Positions 1 to 8,809 of a DNA stretch of 64,000 bases are shown one piece after another. The first letter of the stretch is position 1. Each line of letters begins with the position of its first letter. A program made the position numbers and the translations under genes. This DNA is from Xanthomonas hydrangeae (GTDB lineage Bacteria > Pseudomonadota > Gammaproteobacteria > Xanthomonadales > Xanthomonadaceae). The notes below the pieces were generated by a model, which did not search any database, was not told the DNA's origin, and was given only the letters and a program-made list of their open reading frames with translations. Location of the stretch: contig LR990730.1 of assembly GCA_905142475.1 (NCBI GenBank), positions 1,364,001 through 1,428,000 of the forward strand, given 5' to 3'.

Positions 1-2572
1 TTTCTACCTCATCGGGGGGCATCGATAGGCAGATCCACCATTCGATCATGTTCAACATTGGTTCGGCAGACTTGGGCAGATCGTCCACGTTCTGAGTAGC
101 CAGCCAGAACCAGGCGCCCAGCTTGCGCCACATCTTGGTGATCTTCACCACGTAGGGTGACAGCAGCGGATTCTTGGTGATGATGTGACCTTCATCGGTC
201 ACATTGACGATGGGCCTCCCCAGAAATTGATCACGCTCGGCAATGTTGTTAACTGTGCTGATCAGGGAGATGTAGGCAATCGACAATTGGGCGTTGTAGC
301 CCTCACGCGCATACGTTGCTAGGTCCACGATGGTGACGTCAGCTTCCGGCCAAGGGGTTCCGGGGCGATCGAACATCTCGCCGTCCGAGCCTTGGCAAAA
401 CATGTCCATAGCGTCCGCCATTTCGAGCAAACGGGAACGCCGGATCTCCGGAAGCGTTGAATCACGGCCGCGCTCGCGTAACGCTTCACGTACGTCGCGA
501 GTGAGCACTGTGCGTTTCTCTGCACTGCAACGCCGCGCAGCATCGAGTATGCATTGACGAATCAGCGAGCGGTCGGCGCGGGTCATTCGCGCCTCCTCCT
601 TGTCCTCTCCCCCGGTAATCATCAAGCGTGCAGTGATTTCGAGCTCGCCCAGCACGTCGCGTTGCTCATCGGCCTCATTGGCGTCGGCCTGATCAGACAG
701 CTCCTCTTCGAGGGCGTCGGCATCCAGCGTCTGCATATCGCTGGGCGTATCGATCAGTCGATGGGCATCAGCAAATGGCGCCAGACTCACGCCAGAGCCA
801 GGCGCGAGCTTGACCCGGTTAACCGTCAGTCCAAGCCGCTTCGCAAAGTCCCCGAATAGCCCAAAGGAATTCCCTGCCTCCACGATGAAAATGCGGGGCC
901 GATAGATTGCGGCAACCTGATTCAGGATGTTATTCAGAGTTGCAGATTTGCCAGATCCAGTCGGACCAAAGAGAAACAGGTGGGCGTTCATTTGCCGATC
1001 AAGCCGGTTGAACGGATCAAAGGTAATGACCCCCCCACCTCGGTTGAAAAAGGTGATGCCAGGATGTCCAGTTCCTTGGCTACGCCCCCAGACCGGCGCC
1101 AAATTCGCTGCATGTTGAGCGAACATCAGTTGGGTATACCACTGCCGGCGATCCACGCTTGGGTTGTAGACGCAGGGAAGCCAACGGAGGTAGCTATTTA
1201 GCGGCGCAACTTCGTCCTCCTCCCGCACAGGCTGCAACCCGGCATTGAGCATGACGTTGGCGAGCTGAAGTCCACGGCGATCAAGCTCGGATTCGTCACG
1301 TCCGTGCAGATAAAAGGCCAACGTGCCCCGATACAACTTGTGCGCGCTGCCAATCAGTGAGCGGGCCTCGTGCACGTCCTTGAGTGCTTGTTCCGAGGCG
1401 AGGGTTTCTCCAACCGCTTTCTTGGCCAAGTGGTTGAGGTGAGCCTCCAAAACATCTTGCGGTGTTGCGACGAGCGTAAGGCACAGCGTCGTGTCTTCCG
1501 GCATTTGGTCGAACAGAGTGTTGATAGCATCACCTTTGCGGGTTTCGCCCGTGAGGTGGCCGGTCACCGGCGGCATACGCAAACGGTCGGTGACCATCAC
1601 ACGATGGGGCAGGCTATCGAAATACCACAAGCCTTGATCGACATCTGAGCGTGGATGGCCGAAGAACAGCCGCTGACTGAAGTCCACCCCGCTAGCCAGT
1701 TCGACTTCATCAGGCTCCGGGGTTTGCGGATAGGCTGCAAGCTGGTAGAAGCGCTCGCGGTCCTTGGCCTGGTGTCCCAGTACCGTCGGGTGTGGATTGA
1801 ACCATCTCAAGAACCACGCGTGGATTGCAGGTGCACCCAGCCGTTTTGACTGAATGCCGGCGTTGCTCAAACCACCTACCAATCGATCACACACAGTATT
1901 AAGGGCTTGCTCGGGCGTCTGTCCGCGACGCCTGCTTTGGCTTGAAGACCGCCGGTACACCACCATTCGTACCCGACGGGTCTGCCCACGCCAACGAAGA
2001 CGTGTCACAACGCTGTCCTCAAACAAACCACCGGGCTTCGCAACTGCGCGCAGGTGGTGGGCAAAAAACCTGAGGTAGAACTCTGTGAATTTCGACTCCC
2101 GCGCACGAGGTTGAATGTAATCGCTCAGCGTCTGAAGGTACTGGTCGAAGTTTGCCTCGTCCTGAGCATAGAGCTGAACAACCCAAGGATTCTCATCGAG
2201 CTCGTCGAAACTGTCCTGCAGCGCATTCTCTAATGCATCACGGGCTTGGGCGAGCCATACGGCCTCACGGCCTTCAGTACCTAGCGGCGTCAGCTCAAAA
2301 AAAGCGGCGACCGACTGGCCGTCTTCGAGCAGCATGCATTGTGGGTCCGGCAGGAACTCCACCCAAGGCAGCAGTGCTACGAATGACGGAGCCACGTCAT
2401 AAAGTGCCTTTTCGTCGTCTGCGGTCGCCGGGGACTCGCTTCCAGCTTCACCAGGAGCTTGAATGCCTGTCGCACGCAGCGTTTGCAGATAGCGCTGCCA
2501 GCTATCGAGGCTGTCGGCGCCGGGCACGGAACGCCGCACTTTCGGACGCAACCAAGGGAGTGTCCAGGACAT
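1..2572 (-). CDS. VirB4/TraC-like conjugative transfer ATPase (PFL_4706 / TIGR03744 family), partial
   Basis: This is the cytoplasmic ATPase that powers assembly of the ICE type IV secretion channel and pilus. About 857 residues are visible and the C-terminus runs off the left edge. I translated it from the reverse strand. A Walker A motif (GPTGSGKS) lies near residue 540 and a Walker B-like VTDEGH near residue 790, as in VirB4/TraC proteins. The N-terminal half is the less conserved membrane-contact region. The ATG at 2570-2572 overlaps the stop codon of the upstream lipoprotein gene (TGATG), so the two are translationally coupled. Position directly after the TIGR03751 lipoprotein is the standard order in PFGI-1-type ICEs. 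Family assignment rests on motifs, size and gene order. Confidence 0.9.
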   Translation of the reverse strand, partial: MSWTLPWLRPKVRRSVPGADSLDSWQRYLQTLRATGIQAPGEAGSESPATADDEKALYDVAPSFVALLPWVEFLPDPQCMLLEDGQSVAAFFELTPLGTEGREAVWLAQARDALENALQDSFDELDENPWVVQLYAQDEANFDQYLQTLSDYIQPRARESKFTEFYLRFFAHHLRAVAKPGGLFEDSVVTRLRWRGQTRRVRMVVYRRSSSQSRRRGQTPEQALNTVCDRLVGGLSNAGIQSKRLGAPAIHAWFLRWFNPHPTVLGHQAKDRERFYQLAAYPQTPEPDEVELASGVDFSQRLFFGHPRSDVDQGLWYFDSLPHRVMVTDRLRMPPVTGHLTGETRKGDAINTLFDQMPEDTTLCLTLVATPQDVLEAHLNHLAKKAVGETLASEQALKDVHEARSLIGSAHKLYRGTLAFYLHGRDESELDRRGLQLANVMLNAGLQPVREEDEVAPLNSYLRWLPCVYNPSVDRRQWYTQLMFAQHAANLAPVWGRSQGTGHPGITFFNRGGGVITFDPFNRLDRQMNAHLFLFGPTGSGKSATLNNILNQVAAIYRPRIFIVEAGNSFGLFGDFAKRLGLTVNRVKLAPGSGVSLAPFADAHRLIDTPSDMQTLDADALEEELSDQADANEADEQRDVLGELEITARLMITGGEDKEEARMTRADRSLIRQCILDAARRCSAEKRTVLTRDVREALRERGRDSTLPEIRRSRLLEMADAMDMFCQGSDGEMFDRPGTPWPEADVTIVDLATYAREGYNAQLSIAYISLISTVNNIAERDQFLGRPIVNVTDEGHIITKNPLLSPYVVKITKMWRKLGAWFWLATQNVDDLPKSAEPMLNMIEWWICLSMPPDEVE

Positions 2573-3006
2573 CAGTAGTCCTCCACACGCTCGCCAGGCA
2601 TCGCGTACTGAATCCGCTGGTAAAGCGGAAACACAGTCGTATAGCCAGGCACCGGCACAGGGTCGGTACCGGTCAAATGTGGGAACACATACATCACCAG
2701 ATCGGGATTGGGGAGGCGGTGAAACTGTCGATAGATTTCATTGGACGCAGTGCGGGTGTAACGAGATTGCTCTGAAGGAGCCTCTGCCAAGTCTGTCCTT
2801 TGCAGAGGACGCCGCAGCGTCTGGCGTGCATCTAGCAATCGGCGACGAGCGACCTGGCCTGAGCCCCCATCACCAGCTTCCTGCTGCCAGATGTCCTGCA
2901 TGCTTTGTCCACCATGGGTCAACAATTGCTCCTTGTCGGTCGCGCAGCCGACGAGCGTCACTACTGCCATGGCGAGCACCAACGGTTTAATCCAGTTCGA
3001 GCGCAT
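2572..3006 (-). CDS. Conjugative-element lipoprotein, TraV-like (TIGR03751 family)
   Basis: Small outer-membrane lipoprotein expected to sit in the T4SS core complex together with the VirB10-like and TraK-like proteins encoded just upstream. The N-terminus has a positively charged start, a hydrophobic stretch and a lipobox ending VGC, giving a mature N-terminal Cys near residue 21. The body is about 120 residues, rich in charged residues, and contains a YVFPHLTGTD segment typical of this ICE family. I chose the ATG at 3004-3006 because an AGGAG lies nine bases before it; the upstream GTG overlaps that ribosome site. It overlaps the 3' end of the VirB10-like gene by 20 bases and the ATPase start by one base. 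Confidence 0.85.
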   Translation of the reverse strand: MRSNWIKPLVLAMAVVTLVGCATDKEQLLTHGGQSMQDIWQQEAGDGGSGQVARRRLLDARQTLRRPLQRTDLAEAPSEQSRYTRTASNEIYRQFHRLPNPDLVMYVFPHLTGTDPVPVPGYTTVFPLYQRIQYAMPGERVEDY

Positions 3007-4402
3007 GGGCTTCTCCTGCACGGTGATCGACCTTGCGGCCTTTGGTGTCGTAATCGATGGCTAAGGGCTTATCAAGGTGGACGGCAACTTTCGCACCGGG
3101 TTGCACATACACCGCGGCGAAGGCCTGCCCGTAGAGCTTGTTGACCCAGCTCGACATTTCCTGGACACCACCGGCCAGGATCCGACCGACCGCTTCCTGA
3201 CCAGTGATGCCGACGGTTCCGACTGAGCCATCGGCTCCGACATAGGAAGCCCGGCCACTATCAGATTCGATCATTGAGGCGACGCCTGCGCCGGCAGCGG
3301 TGATCAGGGCTTGTGTGCCCAGGTATTGTTGCGCGTTGCTGCGACGTTCGCCGTTGACACATGGGATGCCATAGGGATCGCTGATCCAGCCAAGACCTTC
3401 CTGCTGTTTGTCACTCTGCTGGTCACCGTCCCGGTCCTCGGGGATCGTGCGGATGGTGCCGTCATTGAAGACGAAGGTGATGCTGCGCACCTGCCCACGG
3501 ACGCAAGAAAGCGTCCAATCCCCTGCAGCAGTACCGCTGAACACTGCCCCCGCCACATCAGGGAGGTCGATACCATTTGCAGTCAGGTTATCCGGGCCCA
3601 CCAGTACCTTGAATGGATAAGGGTCGTTGACGGTGCCATCGATCGGCACTCGACCGATCAGTGCAGTCATCGCCACCGAGCCCATTAATGTCGAGTTGGT
3701 CGGCACGGTGTAGACCGCTCTGGTCGTGGCTGCTCCAACGGCTTTGGCGCTGGCTTTAACAGTTGATTCGGCTGTCTCTTCCAACGTGCGCTGGGCCGGG
3801 CCAAAGCTGGTTGGAAAGCTGGGTGTATCCCCGCCGCTTCGTCCATCAGTCTGCTTTCTGTCTTCGGGTTCCACCCAACGCATACCACTGCCGGAGCCAG
3901 ACATGCCATCGGCGTCGCCATCGCGTAAGCCCAGTCCCACAGGTAAATCGGCATTGCCGCCGGTGTTGCCGATCTTGTCCAAACGCCGCTGCAAATCCTG
4001 TAGCAAACCTTCGGTCTGCTGGCGTTCTGTGTTGAGCTGTTGCTGGTCACGACGGAGGTTGGCGCGCTCAGATTCCAGCGCATTGCCAATGCGTTGATCG
4101 ATTGCCGATTCACGCTGGCGAAGTCGCTGATTCTCATCGCGCTGCGTCTTGTTGTCCGATGTGGCCGTCTGCAGCTCTGTACGCAGCTGCTTCACCTGGG
4201 CGACCAAGGTGGCTACCGTGTCGCGTGGTGTATCGCCCTCAATGCCCAGCGCCTTCATTTCTTCAGGGGTGAGTTGGGCACCCGCATCGGCGGTGGCCGG
4301 GGCCTGATGACCACCGCCGCCCGAAAATTGCCTGATGCCGAAGAACAACACCAGCAGTGCCACTGGAATCATCAACCACTTCAGCAAACCGTTACTGTGC
4401 AT
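2987..4402 (-). CDS. VirB10/TraB-like T4SS core protein (TIGR03752, PFL_4705 family)
   Basis: Inner-membrane protein that spans the periplasm and forms the T4SS core. It has one N-terminal transmembrane helix (about residues 10-27), then a long coiled coil (about 60-150) rich in Gln, Arg and Glu, a low-complexity linker, and a C-terminal VirB10-type beta domain (about 240-460). The beta domain begins with the conserved run TNSTLMGSVAMTALIGR and contains a late Cys pair (SCVRG and PCVNG). The second ATG (4400-4402) has AAGGAG at good spacing, whereas the first abuts it, so I prefer 4402. It overlaps the TIGR03749 gene upstream and the lipoprotein gene downstream, all in one operon. Confidence 0.88.
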   Translation of the reverse strand: MHSNGLLKWLMIPVALLVLFFGIRQFSGGGGHQAPATADAGAQLTPEEMKALGIEGDTPRDTVATLVAQVKQLRTELQTATSDNKTQRDENQRLRQRESAIDQRIGNALESERANLRRDQQQLNTERQQTEGLLQDLQRRLDKIGNTGGNADLPVGLGLRDGDADGMSGSGSGMRWVEPEDRKQTDGRSGGDTPSFPTSFGPAQRTLEETAESTVKASAKAVGAATTRAVYTVPTNSTLMGSVAMTALIGRVPIDGTVNDPYPFKVLVGPDNLTANGIDLPDVAGAVFSGTAAGDWTLSCVRGQVRSITFVFNDGTIRTIPEDRDGDQQSDKQQEGLGWISDPYGIPCVNGERRSNAQQYLGTQALITAAGAGVASMIESDSGRASYVGADGSVGTVGITGQEAVGRILAGGVQEMSSWVNKLYGQAFAAVYVQPGAKVAVHLDKPLAIDYDTKGRKVDHRAGEAHALELD

Positions 4403-5297
4403 GGCCATCTCCTTGCGCAGGCGCGGCCGGTTGCGGCAGGTTTACTGCTGGGTCGAAGCGCTGGATAGCTGGTAACAGTGACTGGGCCAAGCTACGACCA
4501 CGAGTGACCACGTAGACGACTGTGGTGTCTTCTGACTGGCCGTGCGGTCCTAGAGCCGGATGCTGGAAGGCCGCAGTCAGGATGTCGCCCTGAAGCGCAC
4601 GCGGGTCAAGATCGATCCAGGTTCCGCTGGTATTGGTCAACTGGACGGCGGTGACCCATTGGTCCTCCAAGCGCCAGGAGGCAAGCGCTGTAGCTTTGAC
4701 CGGCAAGGTCGGTAACAGTGTCTCAAGCGGTAGGTTACGGTGCAGGTTCACCCGAGTAACTCCAGGAGCCGCTTCGATAGTACGTAGCGGCGCATAGAGA
4801 TTCTGGGCTGCGTATCGAGTGAGGACTACTGCAACCGGAGTCTCGCGTTTGTTTTGAGCGGGCAGGGACTTGATGTCCGGATCAGCATCTTCTGCCTCGG
4901 ATGGCTTCTCGCCGTAGCGGGTTGGCGTGCTGGGACCATCAACGATGCGCACCGGTTCCAAGGGCGGAACGCCCTCACCCCCAACCTGGGCACTGATGTC
5001 GAGCAAAATGAGGGCCCCGGTATCGGCATCTTGCAGCTGCAGCCGGGTAGGCTCGATGGGTGCGTTTGCGCGCAGATAGACTGCGCCGCCTGCGCTCTGG
5101 ACACGGAGACGCTCGCCTACGTTAGCCGGCACCCCGATGCGGACATTGCGATCAACGAATACGATTCGCTCTTGGTCTACGACCAGCGGAATAGCCAGAG
5201 GCAGCCGCTCCCAAGTCAGGATTTGAACCGCATGAGCCTGGGGCGTCATCGCTATGGCAATGACGCTGCTAAGCCAGAAAGCGAACTGATGCTTCAT
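4392..5297 (-). CDS. TraK-like periplasmic T4SS protein (TIGR03749, PFL_4704 family)
   Basis: Secreted protein of 301 residues expected to contribute to the outer-membrane core of the conjugation channel, in the role of TraK/VirB9. A signal peptide is visible (basic start, hydrophobic core, cleavage near APQAHA). The mature start VQILTWERLPLAIPL is typical of the family, and the remainder looks beta-rich with few cysteines. AGGAG lies about eleven bases before the ATG. The start overlaps the preceding gene's stop as ATGA. Neighbours on both sides are T4SS core components in the order known from PFGI-1-type ICEs. Confidence 0.88.
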   Translation of the reverse strand: MKHQFAFWLSSVIAIAMTPQAHAVQILTWERLPLAIPLVVDQERIVFVDRNVRIGVPANVGERLRVQSAGGAVYLRANAPIEPTRLQLQDADTGALILLDISAQVGGEGVPPLEPVRIVDGPSTPTRYGEKPSEAEDADPDIKSLPAQNKRETPVAVVLTRYAAQNLYAPLRTIEAAPGVTRVNLHRNLPLETLLPTLPVKATALASWRLEDQWVTAVQLTNTSGTWIDLDPRALQGDILTAAFQHPALGPHGQSEDTTVVYVVTRGRSLAQSLLPAIQRFDPAVNLPQPAAPAQGDGHAQ

Positions 5298-5980
5298 GGT
5301 TTCTCTCCTTGGGCACCCAAGCCACTTCGAGTTGGCGCAGGATCAGGCACATCGGGTGCTCCAATACGCTGAGGCGCGCCGTCATAACAGTCGATCGCCA
5401 GACCGAATGGGTTGCGCGTGGGATCCACGTCGGCCCTCACTACTTTGATCAGATAGCGCACCAGAGCGCGCTTGACCTGTTCGGAGCCGTAGTACTCGTC
5501 CGCGCTGATGTCTAGGGTGACCACCCAATCGCGCTCTGATACGACGCGCACGCGTAGCCCAGGATTGTCGCCGTAGCCGCGACCTGGAATTTCGTAGATT
5601 CCGCGCACACGCTCGCGCAATTCACCCGCGTTACGCCGATAGTCGTAATCGGCCTGAAGGAATCCTTTGCATGCAGGCGTGAAGTACGGCGAAAGCGCAT
5701 GCAGATTGCGCGCGTAGTCGTTCTCGCCATTGGTCGGCCATCGGTTGAGTTGCTGGAATACGTAGAACGTGAAGGCATACACCGACTCCGGCGGCACCTC
5801 CCACCACTTGCGTGTGCTGCCAGAGCGCAGATCCGGCGGGACATGGACGGTGAGGTCGCGCGGCGCGCTCCACCAGCCACCGCCCATGACCAAGGCAATA
5901 ATCAGCAGGGCTCCAACGCCAAGGCGCAACGTCTTGATGTGTGCCTGTAGGTGCATGACCTCGTTTTTGAATCGGCTCAT
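5294..5980 (-). CDS. VirB8-like T4SS membrane protein (TIGR03746, PFL_4703 family)
   Basis: Bitopic inner-membrane protein of 228 residues. A short cytoplasmic N-terminus is followed by one transmembrane helix (about residues 19-37, LRLGVGALLIIALVMGGGW) and a periplasmic domain resembling VirB8/TraE. The periplasmic part carries the family run ESVYAFTFYVFQQLNRWP and a late VLTLDISADEYYG-type strand region. A longer reading frame extends upstream, but the ATG at 5978-5980 overlaps the stop of the preceding gene (ATGA) and gives the expected family start MSRFKNEV. It probably bridges the inner-membrane ATPases and the core complex. Confidence 0.88.
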   Translation of the reverse strand: MSRFKNEVMHLQAHIKTLRLGVGALLIIALVMGGGWWSAPRDLTVHVPPDLRSGSTRKWWEVPPESVYAFTFYVFQQLNRWPTNGENDYARNLHALSPYFTPACKGFLQADYDYRRNAGELRERVRGIYEIPGRGYGDNPGLRVRVVSERDWVVTLDISADEYYGSEQVKRALVRYLIKVVRADVDPTRNPFGLAIDCYDGAPQRIGAPDVPDPAPTRSGLGAQGEKP

Positions 5981-6375
5981 CCTGCTTTCCTTCGAACCGA
6001 CCAGAAACCAGAGCGGGTGACCAGCGCCTGCCCACCAACCCAACCGGCGACGGTGGGGTGACGCGTCGTCAACCACCACTGCAGATGCCGGTAAAGCCAT
6101 GTGTCCGGTCGGCCGCGCTTCTGTCGACGCAGGATGCCTCCACCAACAAACACCCCAATAGCTACCGCTGCCACCATGAAGGTCGGTGCGAGCGCTATGG
6201 TCGAGAACATCCAGGAAAGAGGTCCACCAACGACCAGTCCGGTCGCGCCTGACAGGCCGCAGCAGACCCATAGCTCATCTGCGGTCAGTCCACGCACCAC
6301 CACTGGATGACGGTTGAGCCGGTGGGGCAAGAAAGACACTGTGCCGTCCTCTCGGACATGCGGGTAATCGGACAT
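5977..6375 (-). CDS. T4SS membrane protein, TraL-like (TIGR03750 / DUF3487)
   Basis: Inner-membrane protein of 132 residues with two closely spaced hydrophobic helices (about 38-60 and 66-82) after a polar N-terminus, followed by a basic C-terminal tail. Family members lie between the pilin-like TIGR03745 gene and the VirB8-like gene, as here. The start MSDYPHVREDGTVSFLPHRLN is family-typical. A role comparable to TraL/VirB3 is inferred from position and topology, not from motifs. Start and stop overlap neighbours by the usual four bases downstream. Confidence 0.85.
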   Translation of the reverse strand: MSDYPHVREDGTVSFLPHRLNRHPVVVRGLTADELWVCCGLSGATGLVVGGPLSWMFSTIALAPTFMVAAVAIGVFVGGGILRRQKRGRPDTWLYRHLQWWLTTRHPTVAGWVGGQALVTRSGFWSVRRKAG

Positions 6376-6386
6376 GACCAGCCCCC

Positions 6387-6746
6387 TTACAGGATGCCGG
6401 TGGCTTCGGTGAGCAGCCAGATGCCGACTACGAGCAGCACAGCGCCGATTGCCACCGTCAAACCGAATTGGCCCCAGGTCTTGCGACCATTGTGAATCTC
6501 GGCGTAGGTGCCATAGGCGTGGTAGCAGACCCCGATAAACATGGACGCCACCACCAAAAGCGCCACCAGCAGCACGATGTCGTAGCCATAGTTACGGATG
6601 GTCTCCATGATCCCGTTGCCAGTGCCGCGCGAGGGATTCTCCAGCGTGGGAAGCCCTTGGGCTGAGGACACAGTTGGTAGACCCAGTACTCCAAGCGCAG
6701 ATACCAGCCGGAGAGAGATACGAGAGGAGAGAAAGCGCGTCTTCAT
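6387..6746 (-). CDS. Small T4SS membrane protein, TraA/VirB2-like candidate (TIGR03745, PFL_4702 family)
   Basis: Protein of 119 residues with a cleavable signal peptide (predicted cut near SSAQG) and two later hydrophobic helices (about 55-78 and 92-112) separated by a charged loop. This is the layout of a VirB2/TraA-type pilin or a pilus-base protein, and the conserved gene position agrees. The ATG at 6744-6746 gives the expected signal peptide; the longer frame adds seven residues and has no better ribosome site. The pilin role is an inference. Confidence 0.82.
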   Translation of the reverse strand: MKTRFLSSRISLRLVSALGVLGLPTVSSAQGLPTLENPSRGTGNGIMETIRNYGYDIVLLVALLVVASMFIGVCYHAYGTYAEIHNGRKTWGQFGLTVAIGAVLLVVGIWLLTEATGIL

Positions 6747-6763
6747 GTTCGGTCCCTTCAAGA

Positions 6764-6997
6764 TCAAGAGAGGAGGAAAAACGTCAGCACGATGTACATG
6801 GCAAAAAAGCGCACCACGACACCCAGGAACTGCCGTTGGTTGATTCGGCTCTCAGCCCAGCCCACATAAGCCGTGCGGATCGCCCATGCGCCCCACAGCA
6901 GCAGAACGGCGAACACCATGCCGATCAGCACGGTGGTCATCGCGGCGGGTGCAATACCGCTGTTGGCTTGAAACGCCGAGACCTGTGCGCCGTTCAT
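6764..6997 (-). CDS. Small inner-membrane protein (TIGR03758, PFL_4701 family)
   Basis: A 77-residue protein with two transmembrane helices (about 19-42 and 57-76) and the family N-terminus MNGAQVSAFQANSG. It follows the RAQPRD gene with an ATGA overlap and precedes the TIGR03745 gene. It is a conserved component of the mating-pair-formation cluster of these ICEs; its exact role is not known. Like the neighbouring small membrane proteins it is a candidate pilin or pilin-processing partner. Confidence 0.83.
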   Translation of the reverse strand: MNGAQVSAFQANSGIAPAAMTTVLIGMVFAVLLLWGAWAIRTAYVGWAESRINQRQFLGVVVRFFAMYIVLTFFLLS

Positions 6998-7371
6998 GGG
7001 GAGGAATCGGTATCGCCGGGCTGGCCCTCTGCCTGCTCGGCTCGGTACTGGCCGACGATTTCGACCGGATCTCTAGGCTGGGCACGGGGCGGCGTGAGGT
7101 AGTCCTGTAGCCCGCCCCGTACACGTGCGACGTCGGCGCGCAGTCGGCTGTAGTCGAGGTAGTAGCGCTGGCCCGGGGCAACGACAGTTGAGGTTTCGCT
7201 GTTCTGGATCAGGCGATCTAGCGCGTCGAGTTGTCGAAGTGCCGCGGCGATGTCCTGGCCCTGTGAAGGTGGGCTTGCTGCAGCTGCATGGGGGTGCATG
7301 ACCATGAGAGCAGTCAGGATGAGCATCGGTGCGCTGCTGCTCACATATCGGCATTGAAACGAACGCCCCAT
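6994..7371 (-). CDS. RAQPRD-family conjugative element protein (TIGR01690)
   Basis: Secreted protein of 125 residues. A signal peptide covers roughly residues 1-33. The mature part is helical and contains the diagnostic RAQPRD motif near residue 96, which names the family. It is the first conserved gene of the leftward mating-pair-formation operon here. In related ICEs the TIGR03747 gene is normally close upstream, but here 3.8 kb of cassette remnants separate the two. It is a periplasmic protein with no established biochemical function. Confidence 0.9.
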   Translation of the reverse strand: MGRSFQCRYVSSSAPMLILTALMVMHPHAAAASPPSQGQDIAAALRQLDALDRLIQNSETSTVVAPGQRYYLDYSRLRADVARVRGGLQDYLTPPRAQPRDPVEIVGQYRAEQAEGQPGDTDSSP

Positions 7372-7776
7372 CGCGCCCTCCTCATCAGATCAACAGTTGA
7401 GCGATCGTGACCGGGAGTGCGGATGCAGACTGCAAAGAATAGGAAACCAGCGAGCCCCGGATTGATGTCCGACGCCACTGTCCATGTCAGTGTCTAGCAG
7501 TGCCTAACTTGATGCGCGCCAAAAGGTAGACCGTGCTGCAAAGAACCGAGGAATGCATGCAATGGTGAACGACCTCGACATTGACGCGGAGTCTGCGGGG
7601 GATGAACCTGATGCTGATCCGGAAAGCGGTAGCACAAAAGGCCAGAATCCAGCATCGATTGAACTGCGTCTCAAGCGGATAGAAACCGCACACGGCCCCA
7701 TTGTGATCTGAGCCAAATTTTTATGAGTATGGCCGTCGAGCGACGGCACAAAAATAGCTTGCCGGAGGTATATACC
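7372..7776. other. Gene-poor spacer between the RAQPRD gene and the cassette array
   Basis: No convincing gene is visible. Two overlapping minus-strand frames of 68 and 81 codons lie at about 7487-7749. They have no ribosome site, recognisable motif or conserved partner, and look like decayed DNA. The promoter for the leftward T4SS operon may lie here, but I could not define boxes with confidence. Confidence 0.4.
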
Positions 7777-8300
7777 CTAAAACTTTTGGAATATTTGTTC
7801 AGTGCAATTGCTATAAATTATTCTGCAAACCGCCGGGGAGGGGTTGTACTTCCTGCATGGGATGAAGCATCAGCAGACGCCGCATCAATTGTTGCACTTC
7901 CAGAGAAATGTATAGTTCCCGAGGGCTTGCCATTTATTTCAGGAGTAGATATTGCAGCACATTGATTTACATAGGTGAGCCTGACTTCACAATTAGTTTC
8001 TCCGTGTGATGAGCACTGTGCAAGTGCCTCCTCTTGTGCAGCAGATTTTGAGAGTTTGCCACTGGATACTCCGTAATTGATAACTGAATTGATGGACCCC
8101 ATTGCAATGGCGCCCCATGTTTTAATCCATTGCCCAATTGGTCAAGGTCGTGAAGGCGCCGCTTCTCCTTGAGGCATCGGCGCGCATGCAATTGCGCCTT
8201 GTCCGCCAATTGGGTACTGACCGGCGGGGCATCCGCCTTCCGCATATGAATAATCCGCGTGTAAAGCTAAAGCAAAAATTAAAAAGCAAGAAAATCGCAT
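7777..8300 (-). pseudogene. DUF4189 secreted protein, cassette copy 1, broken by a stop codon and a frameshift
   Basis: Third and most decayed DUF4189 gene in transcription order. The start (ATG at 8298-8300) encodes a signal peptide and then EGGCPAGQYPIGGQGA, matching copies 2 and 3. A TGA interrupts the frame after PQGEAAPSRP, exactly where the intact copies read on into the segment IGQWIKTWGAIAMGS. The frame then continues to about 7850, where one frameshift is needed to recover the family C-terminus YSNCTEQIFQKF ending at 7777. Without the two lesions the protein would have the same length as its neighbours. Function of the family is unknown. Confidence 0.8.
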
Positions 8301-8339
8301 AATTATTCTCGACTAACGTCAAATTATTTGGTTTTCCCC

Positions 8340-8806
8340 TTAGGAGGCTATACCTCTAGACCTTGGGGCTTGCTGTTGTATCGCTTGAGAGTGTCCTACA
8401 GTAACCTGCTGATTAGTAGCAGTGGAGGGAGCGGCTATTGAGTCACGCGGTACTGAGGTATTGCTTTCACCTTGCGGCAGAATATACCCGCCTCCTGCCT
8501 GTCTTTGCGCCGCGGAGCTTGCAGTGGGCCGATCAAACGCCAAGAACGCCATGAAGCTCCCCATGCTTCCTTGCCACAACGCTGCAGCCAACACGCGCAT
8601 GGTGATGATGCCGGGGGGCAGCAACAGACCAATACCGCCTTGCTGCATGGCTATAGCCGATCATGCTGTGATTATGAATATTTCTAGTGACCAAGCGGCA
8701 GCACTCATGAAAGGATCGATCCAGTGATTGGCCCAAAGCTTAAGCACGATCACGATGTAGCAAAGAGTGTTGATAGTGATGCAGAAAATTTCGTAAGTTA
8801 GAGTAT
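8340..8806 (-). pseudogene. VirB6/TrbL C-terminal fragment, cassette copy 1
   Basis: Remnant of the C-terminal end of a polytopic VirB6-type T4SS membrane protein. Reading leftwards from about 8806, a hydrophobic stretch (IFCITINTLCYIVIVLKLW) is followed by WIDPFMSAAAWSLEIFIIT. After a stop codon comes AMQQGGIGLLL, the segment shared with the other two fragments. The tail after 8600 differs from copies 2 and 3. No N-terminal part of VirB6 is present, so this cannot be a working channel protein. It directly precedes DUF4189 copy 1, as in the other cassettes. Confidence 0.7.
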
Positions 8807-8809
8807 GGG

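Noticed and set aside
2152..2775. Plus-strand frame of 207 codons
   Set aside because: It lies opposite the VirB4-like ATPase start and the TIGR03751 lipoprotein, whose frames have clear motifs and coupled starts. The plus frame has no ribosome site or family features and is a shadow.
7487..7749. Two overlapping minus frames between RAQPRD and the cassette array
   Set aside because: No motif, no ribosome site and they overlap each other; possible debris of an insertion, but nothing recognisable.
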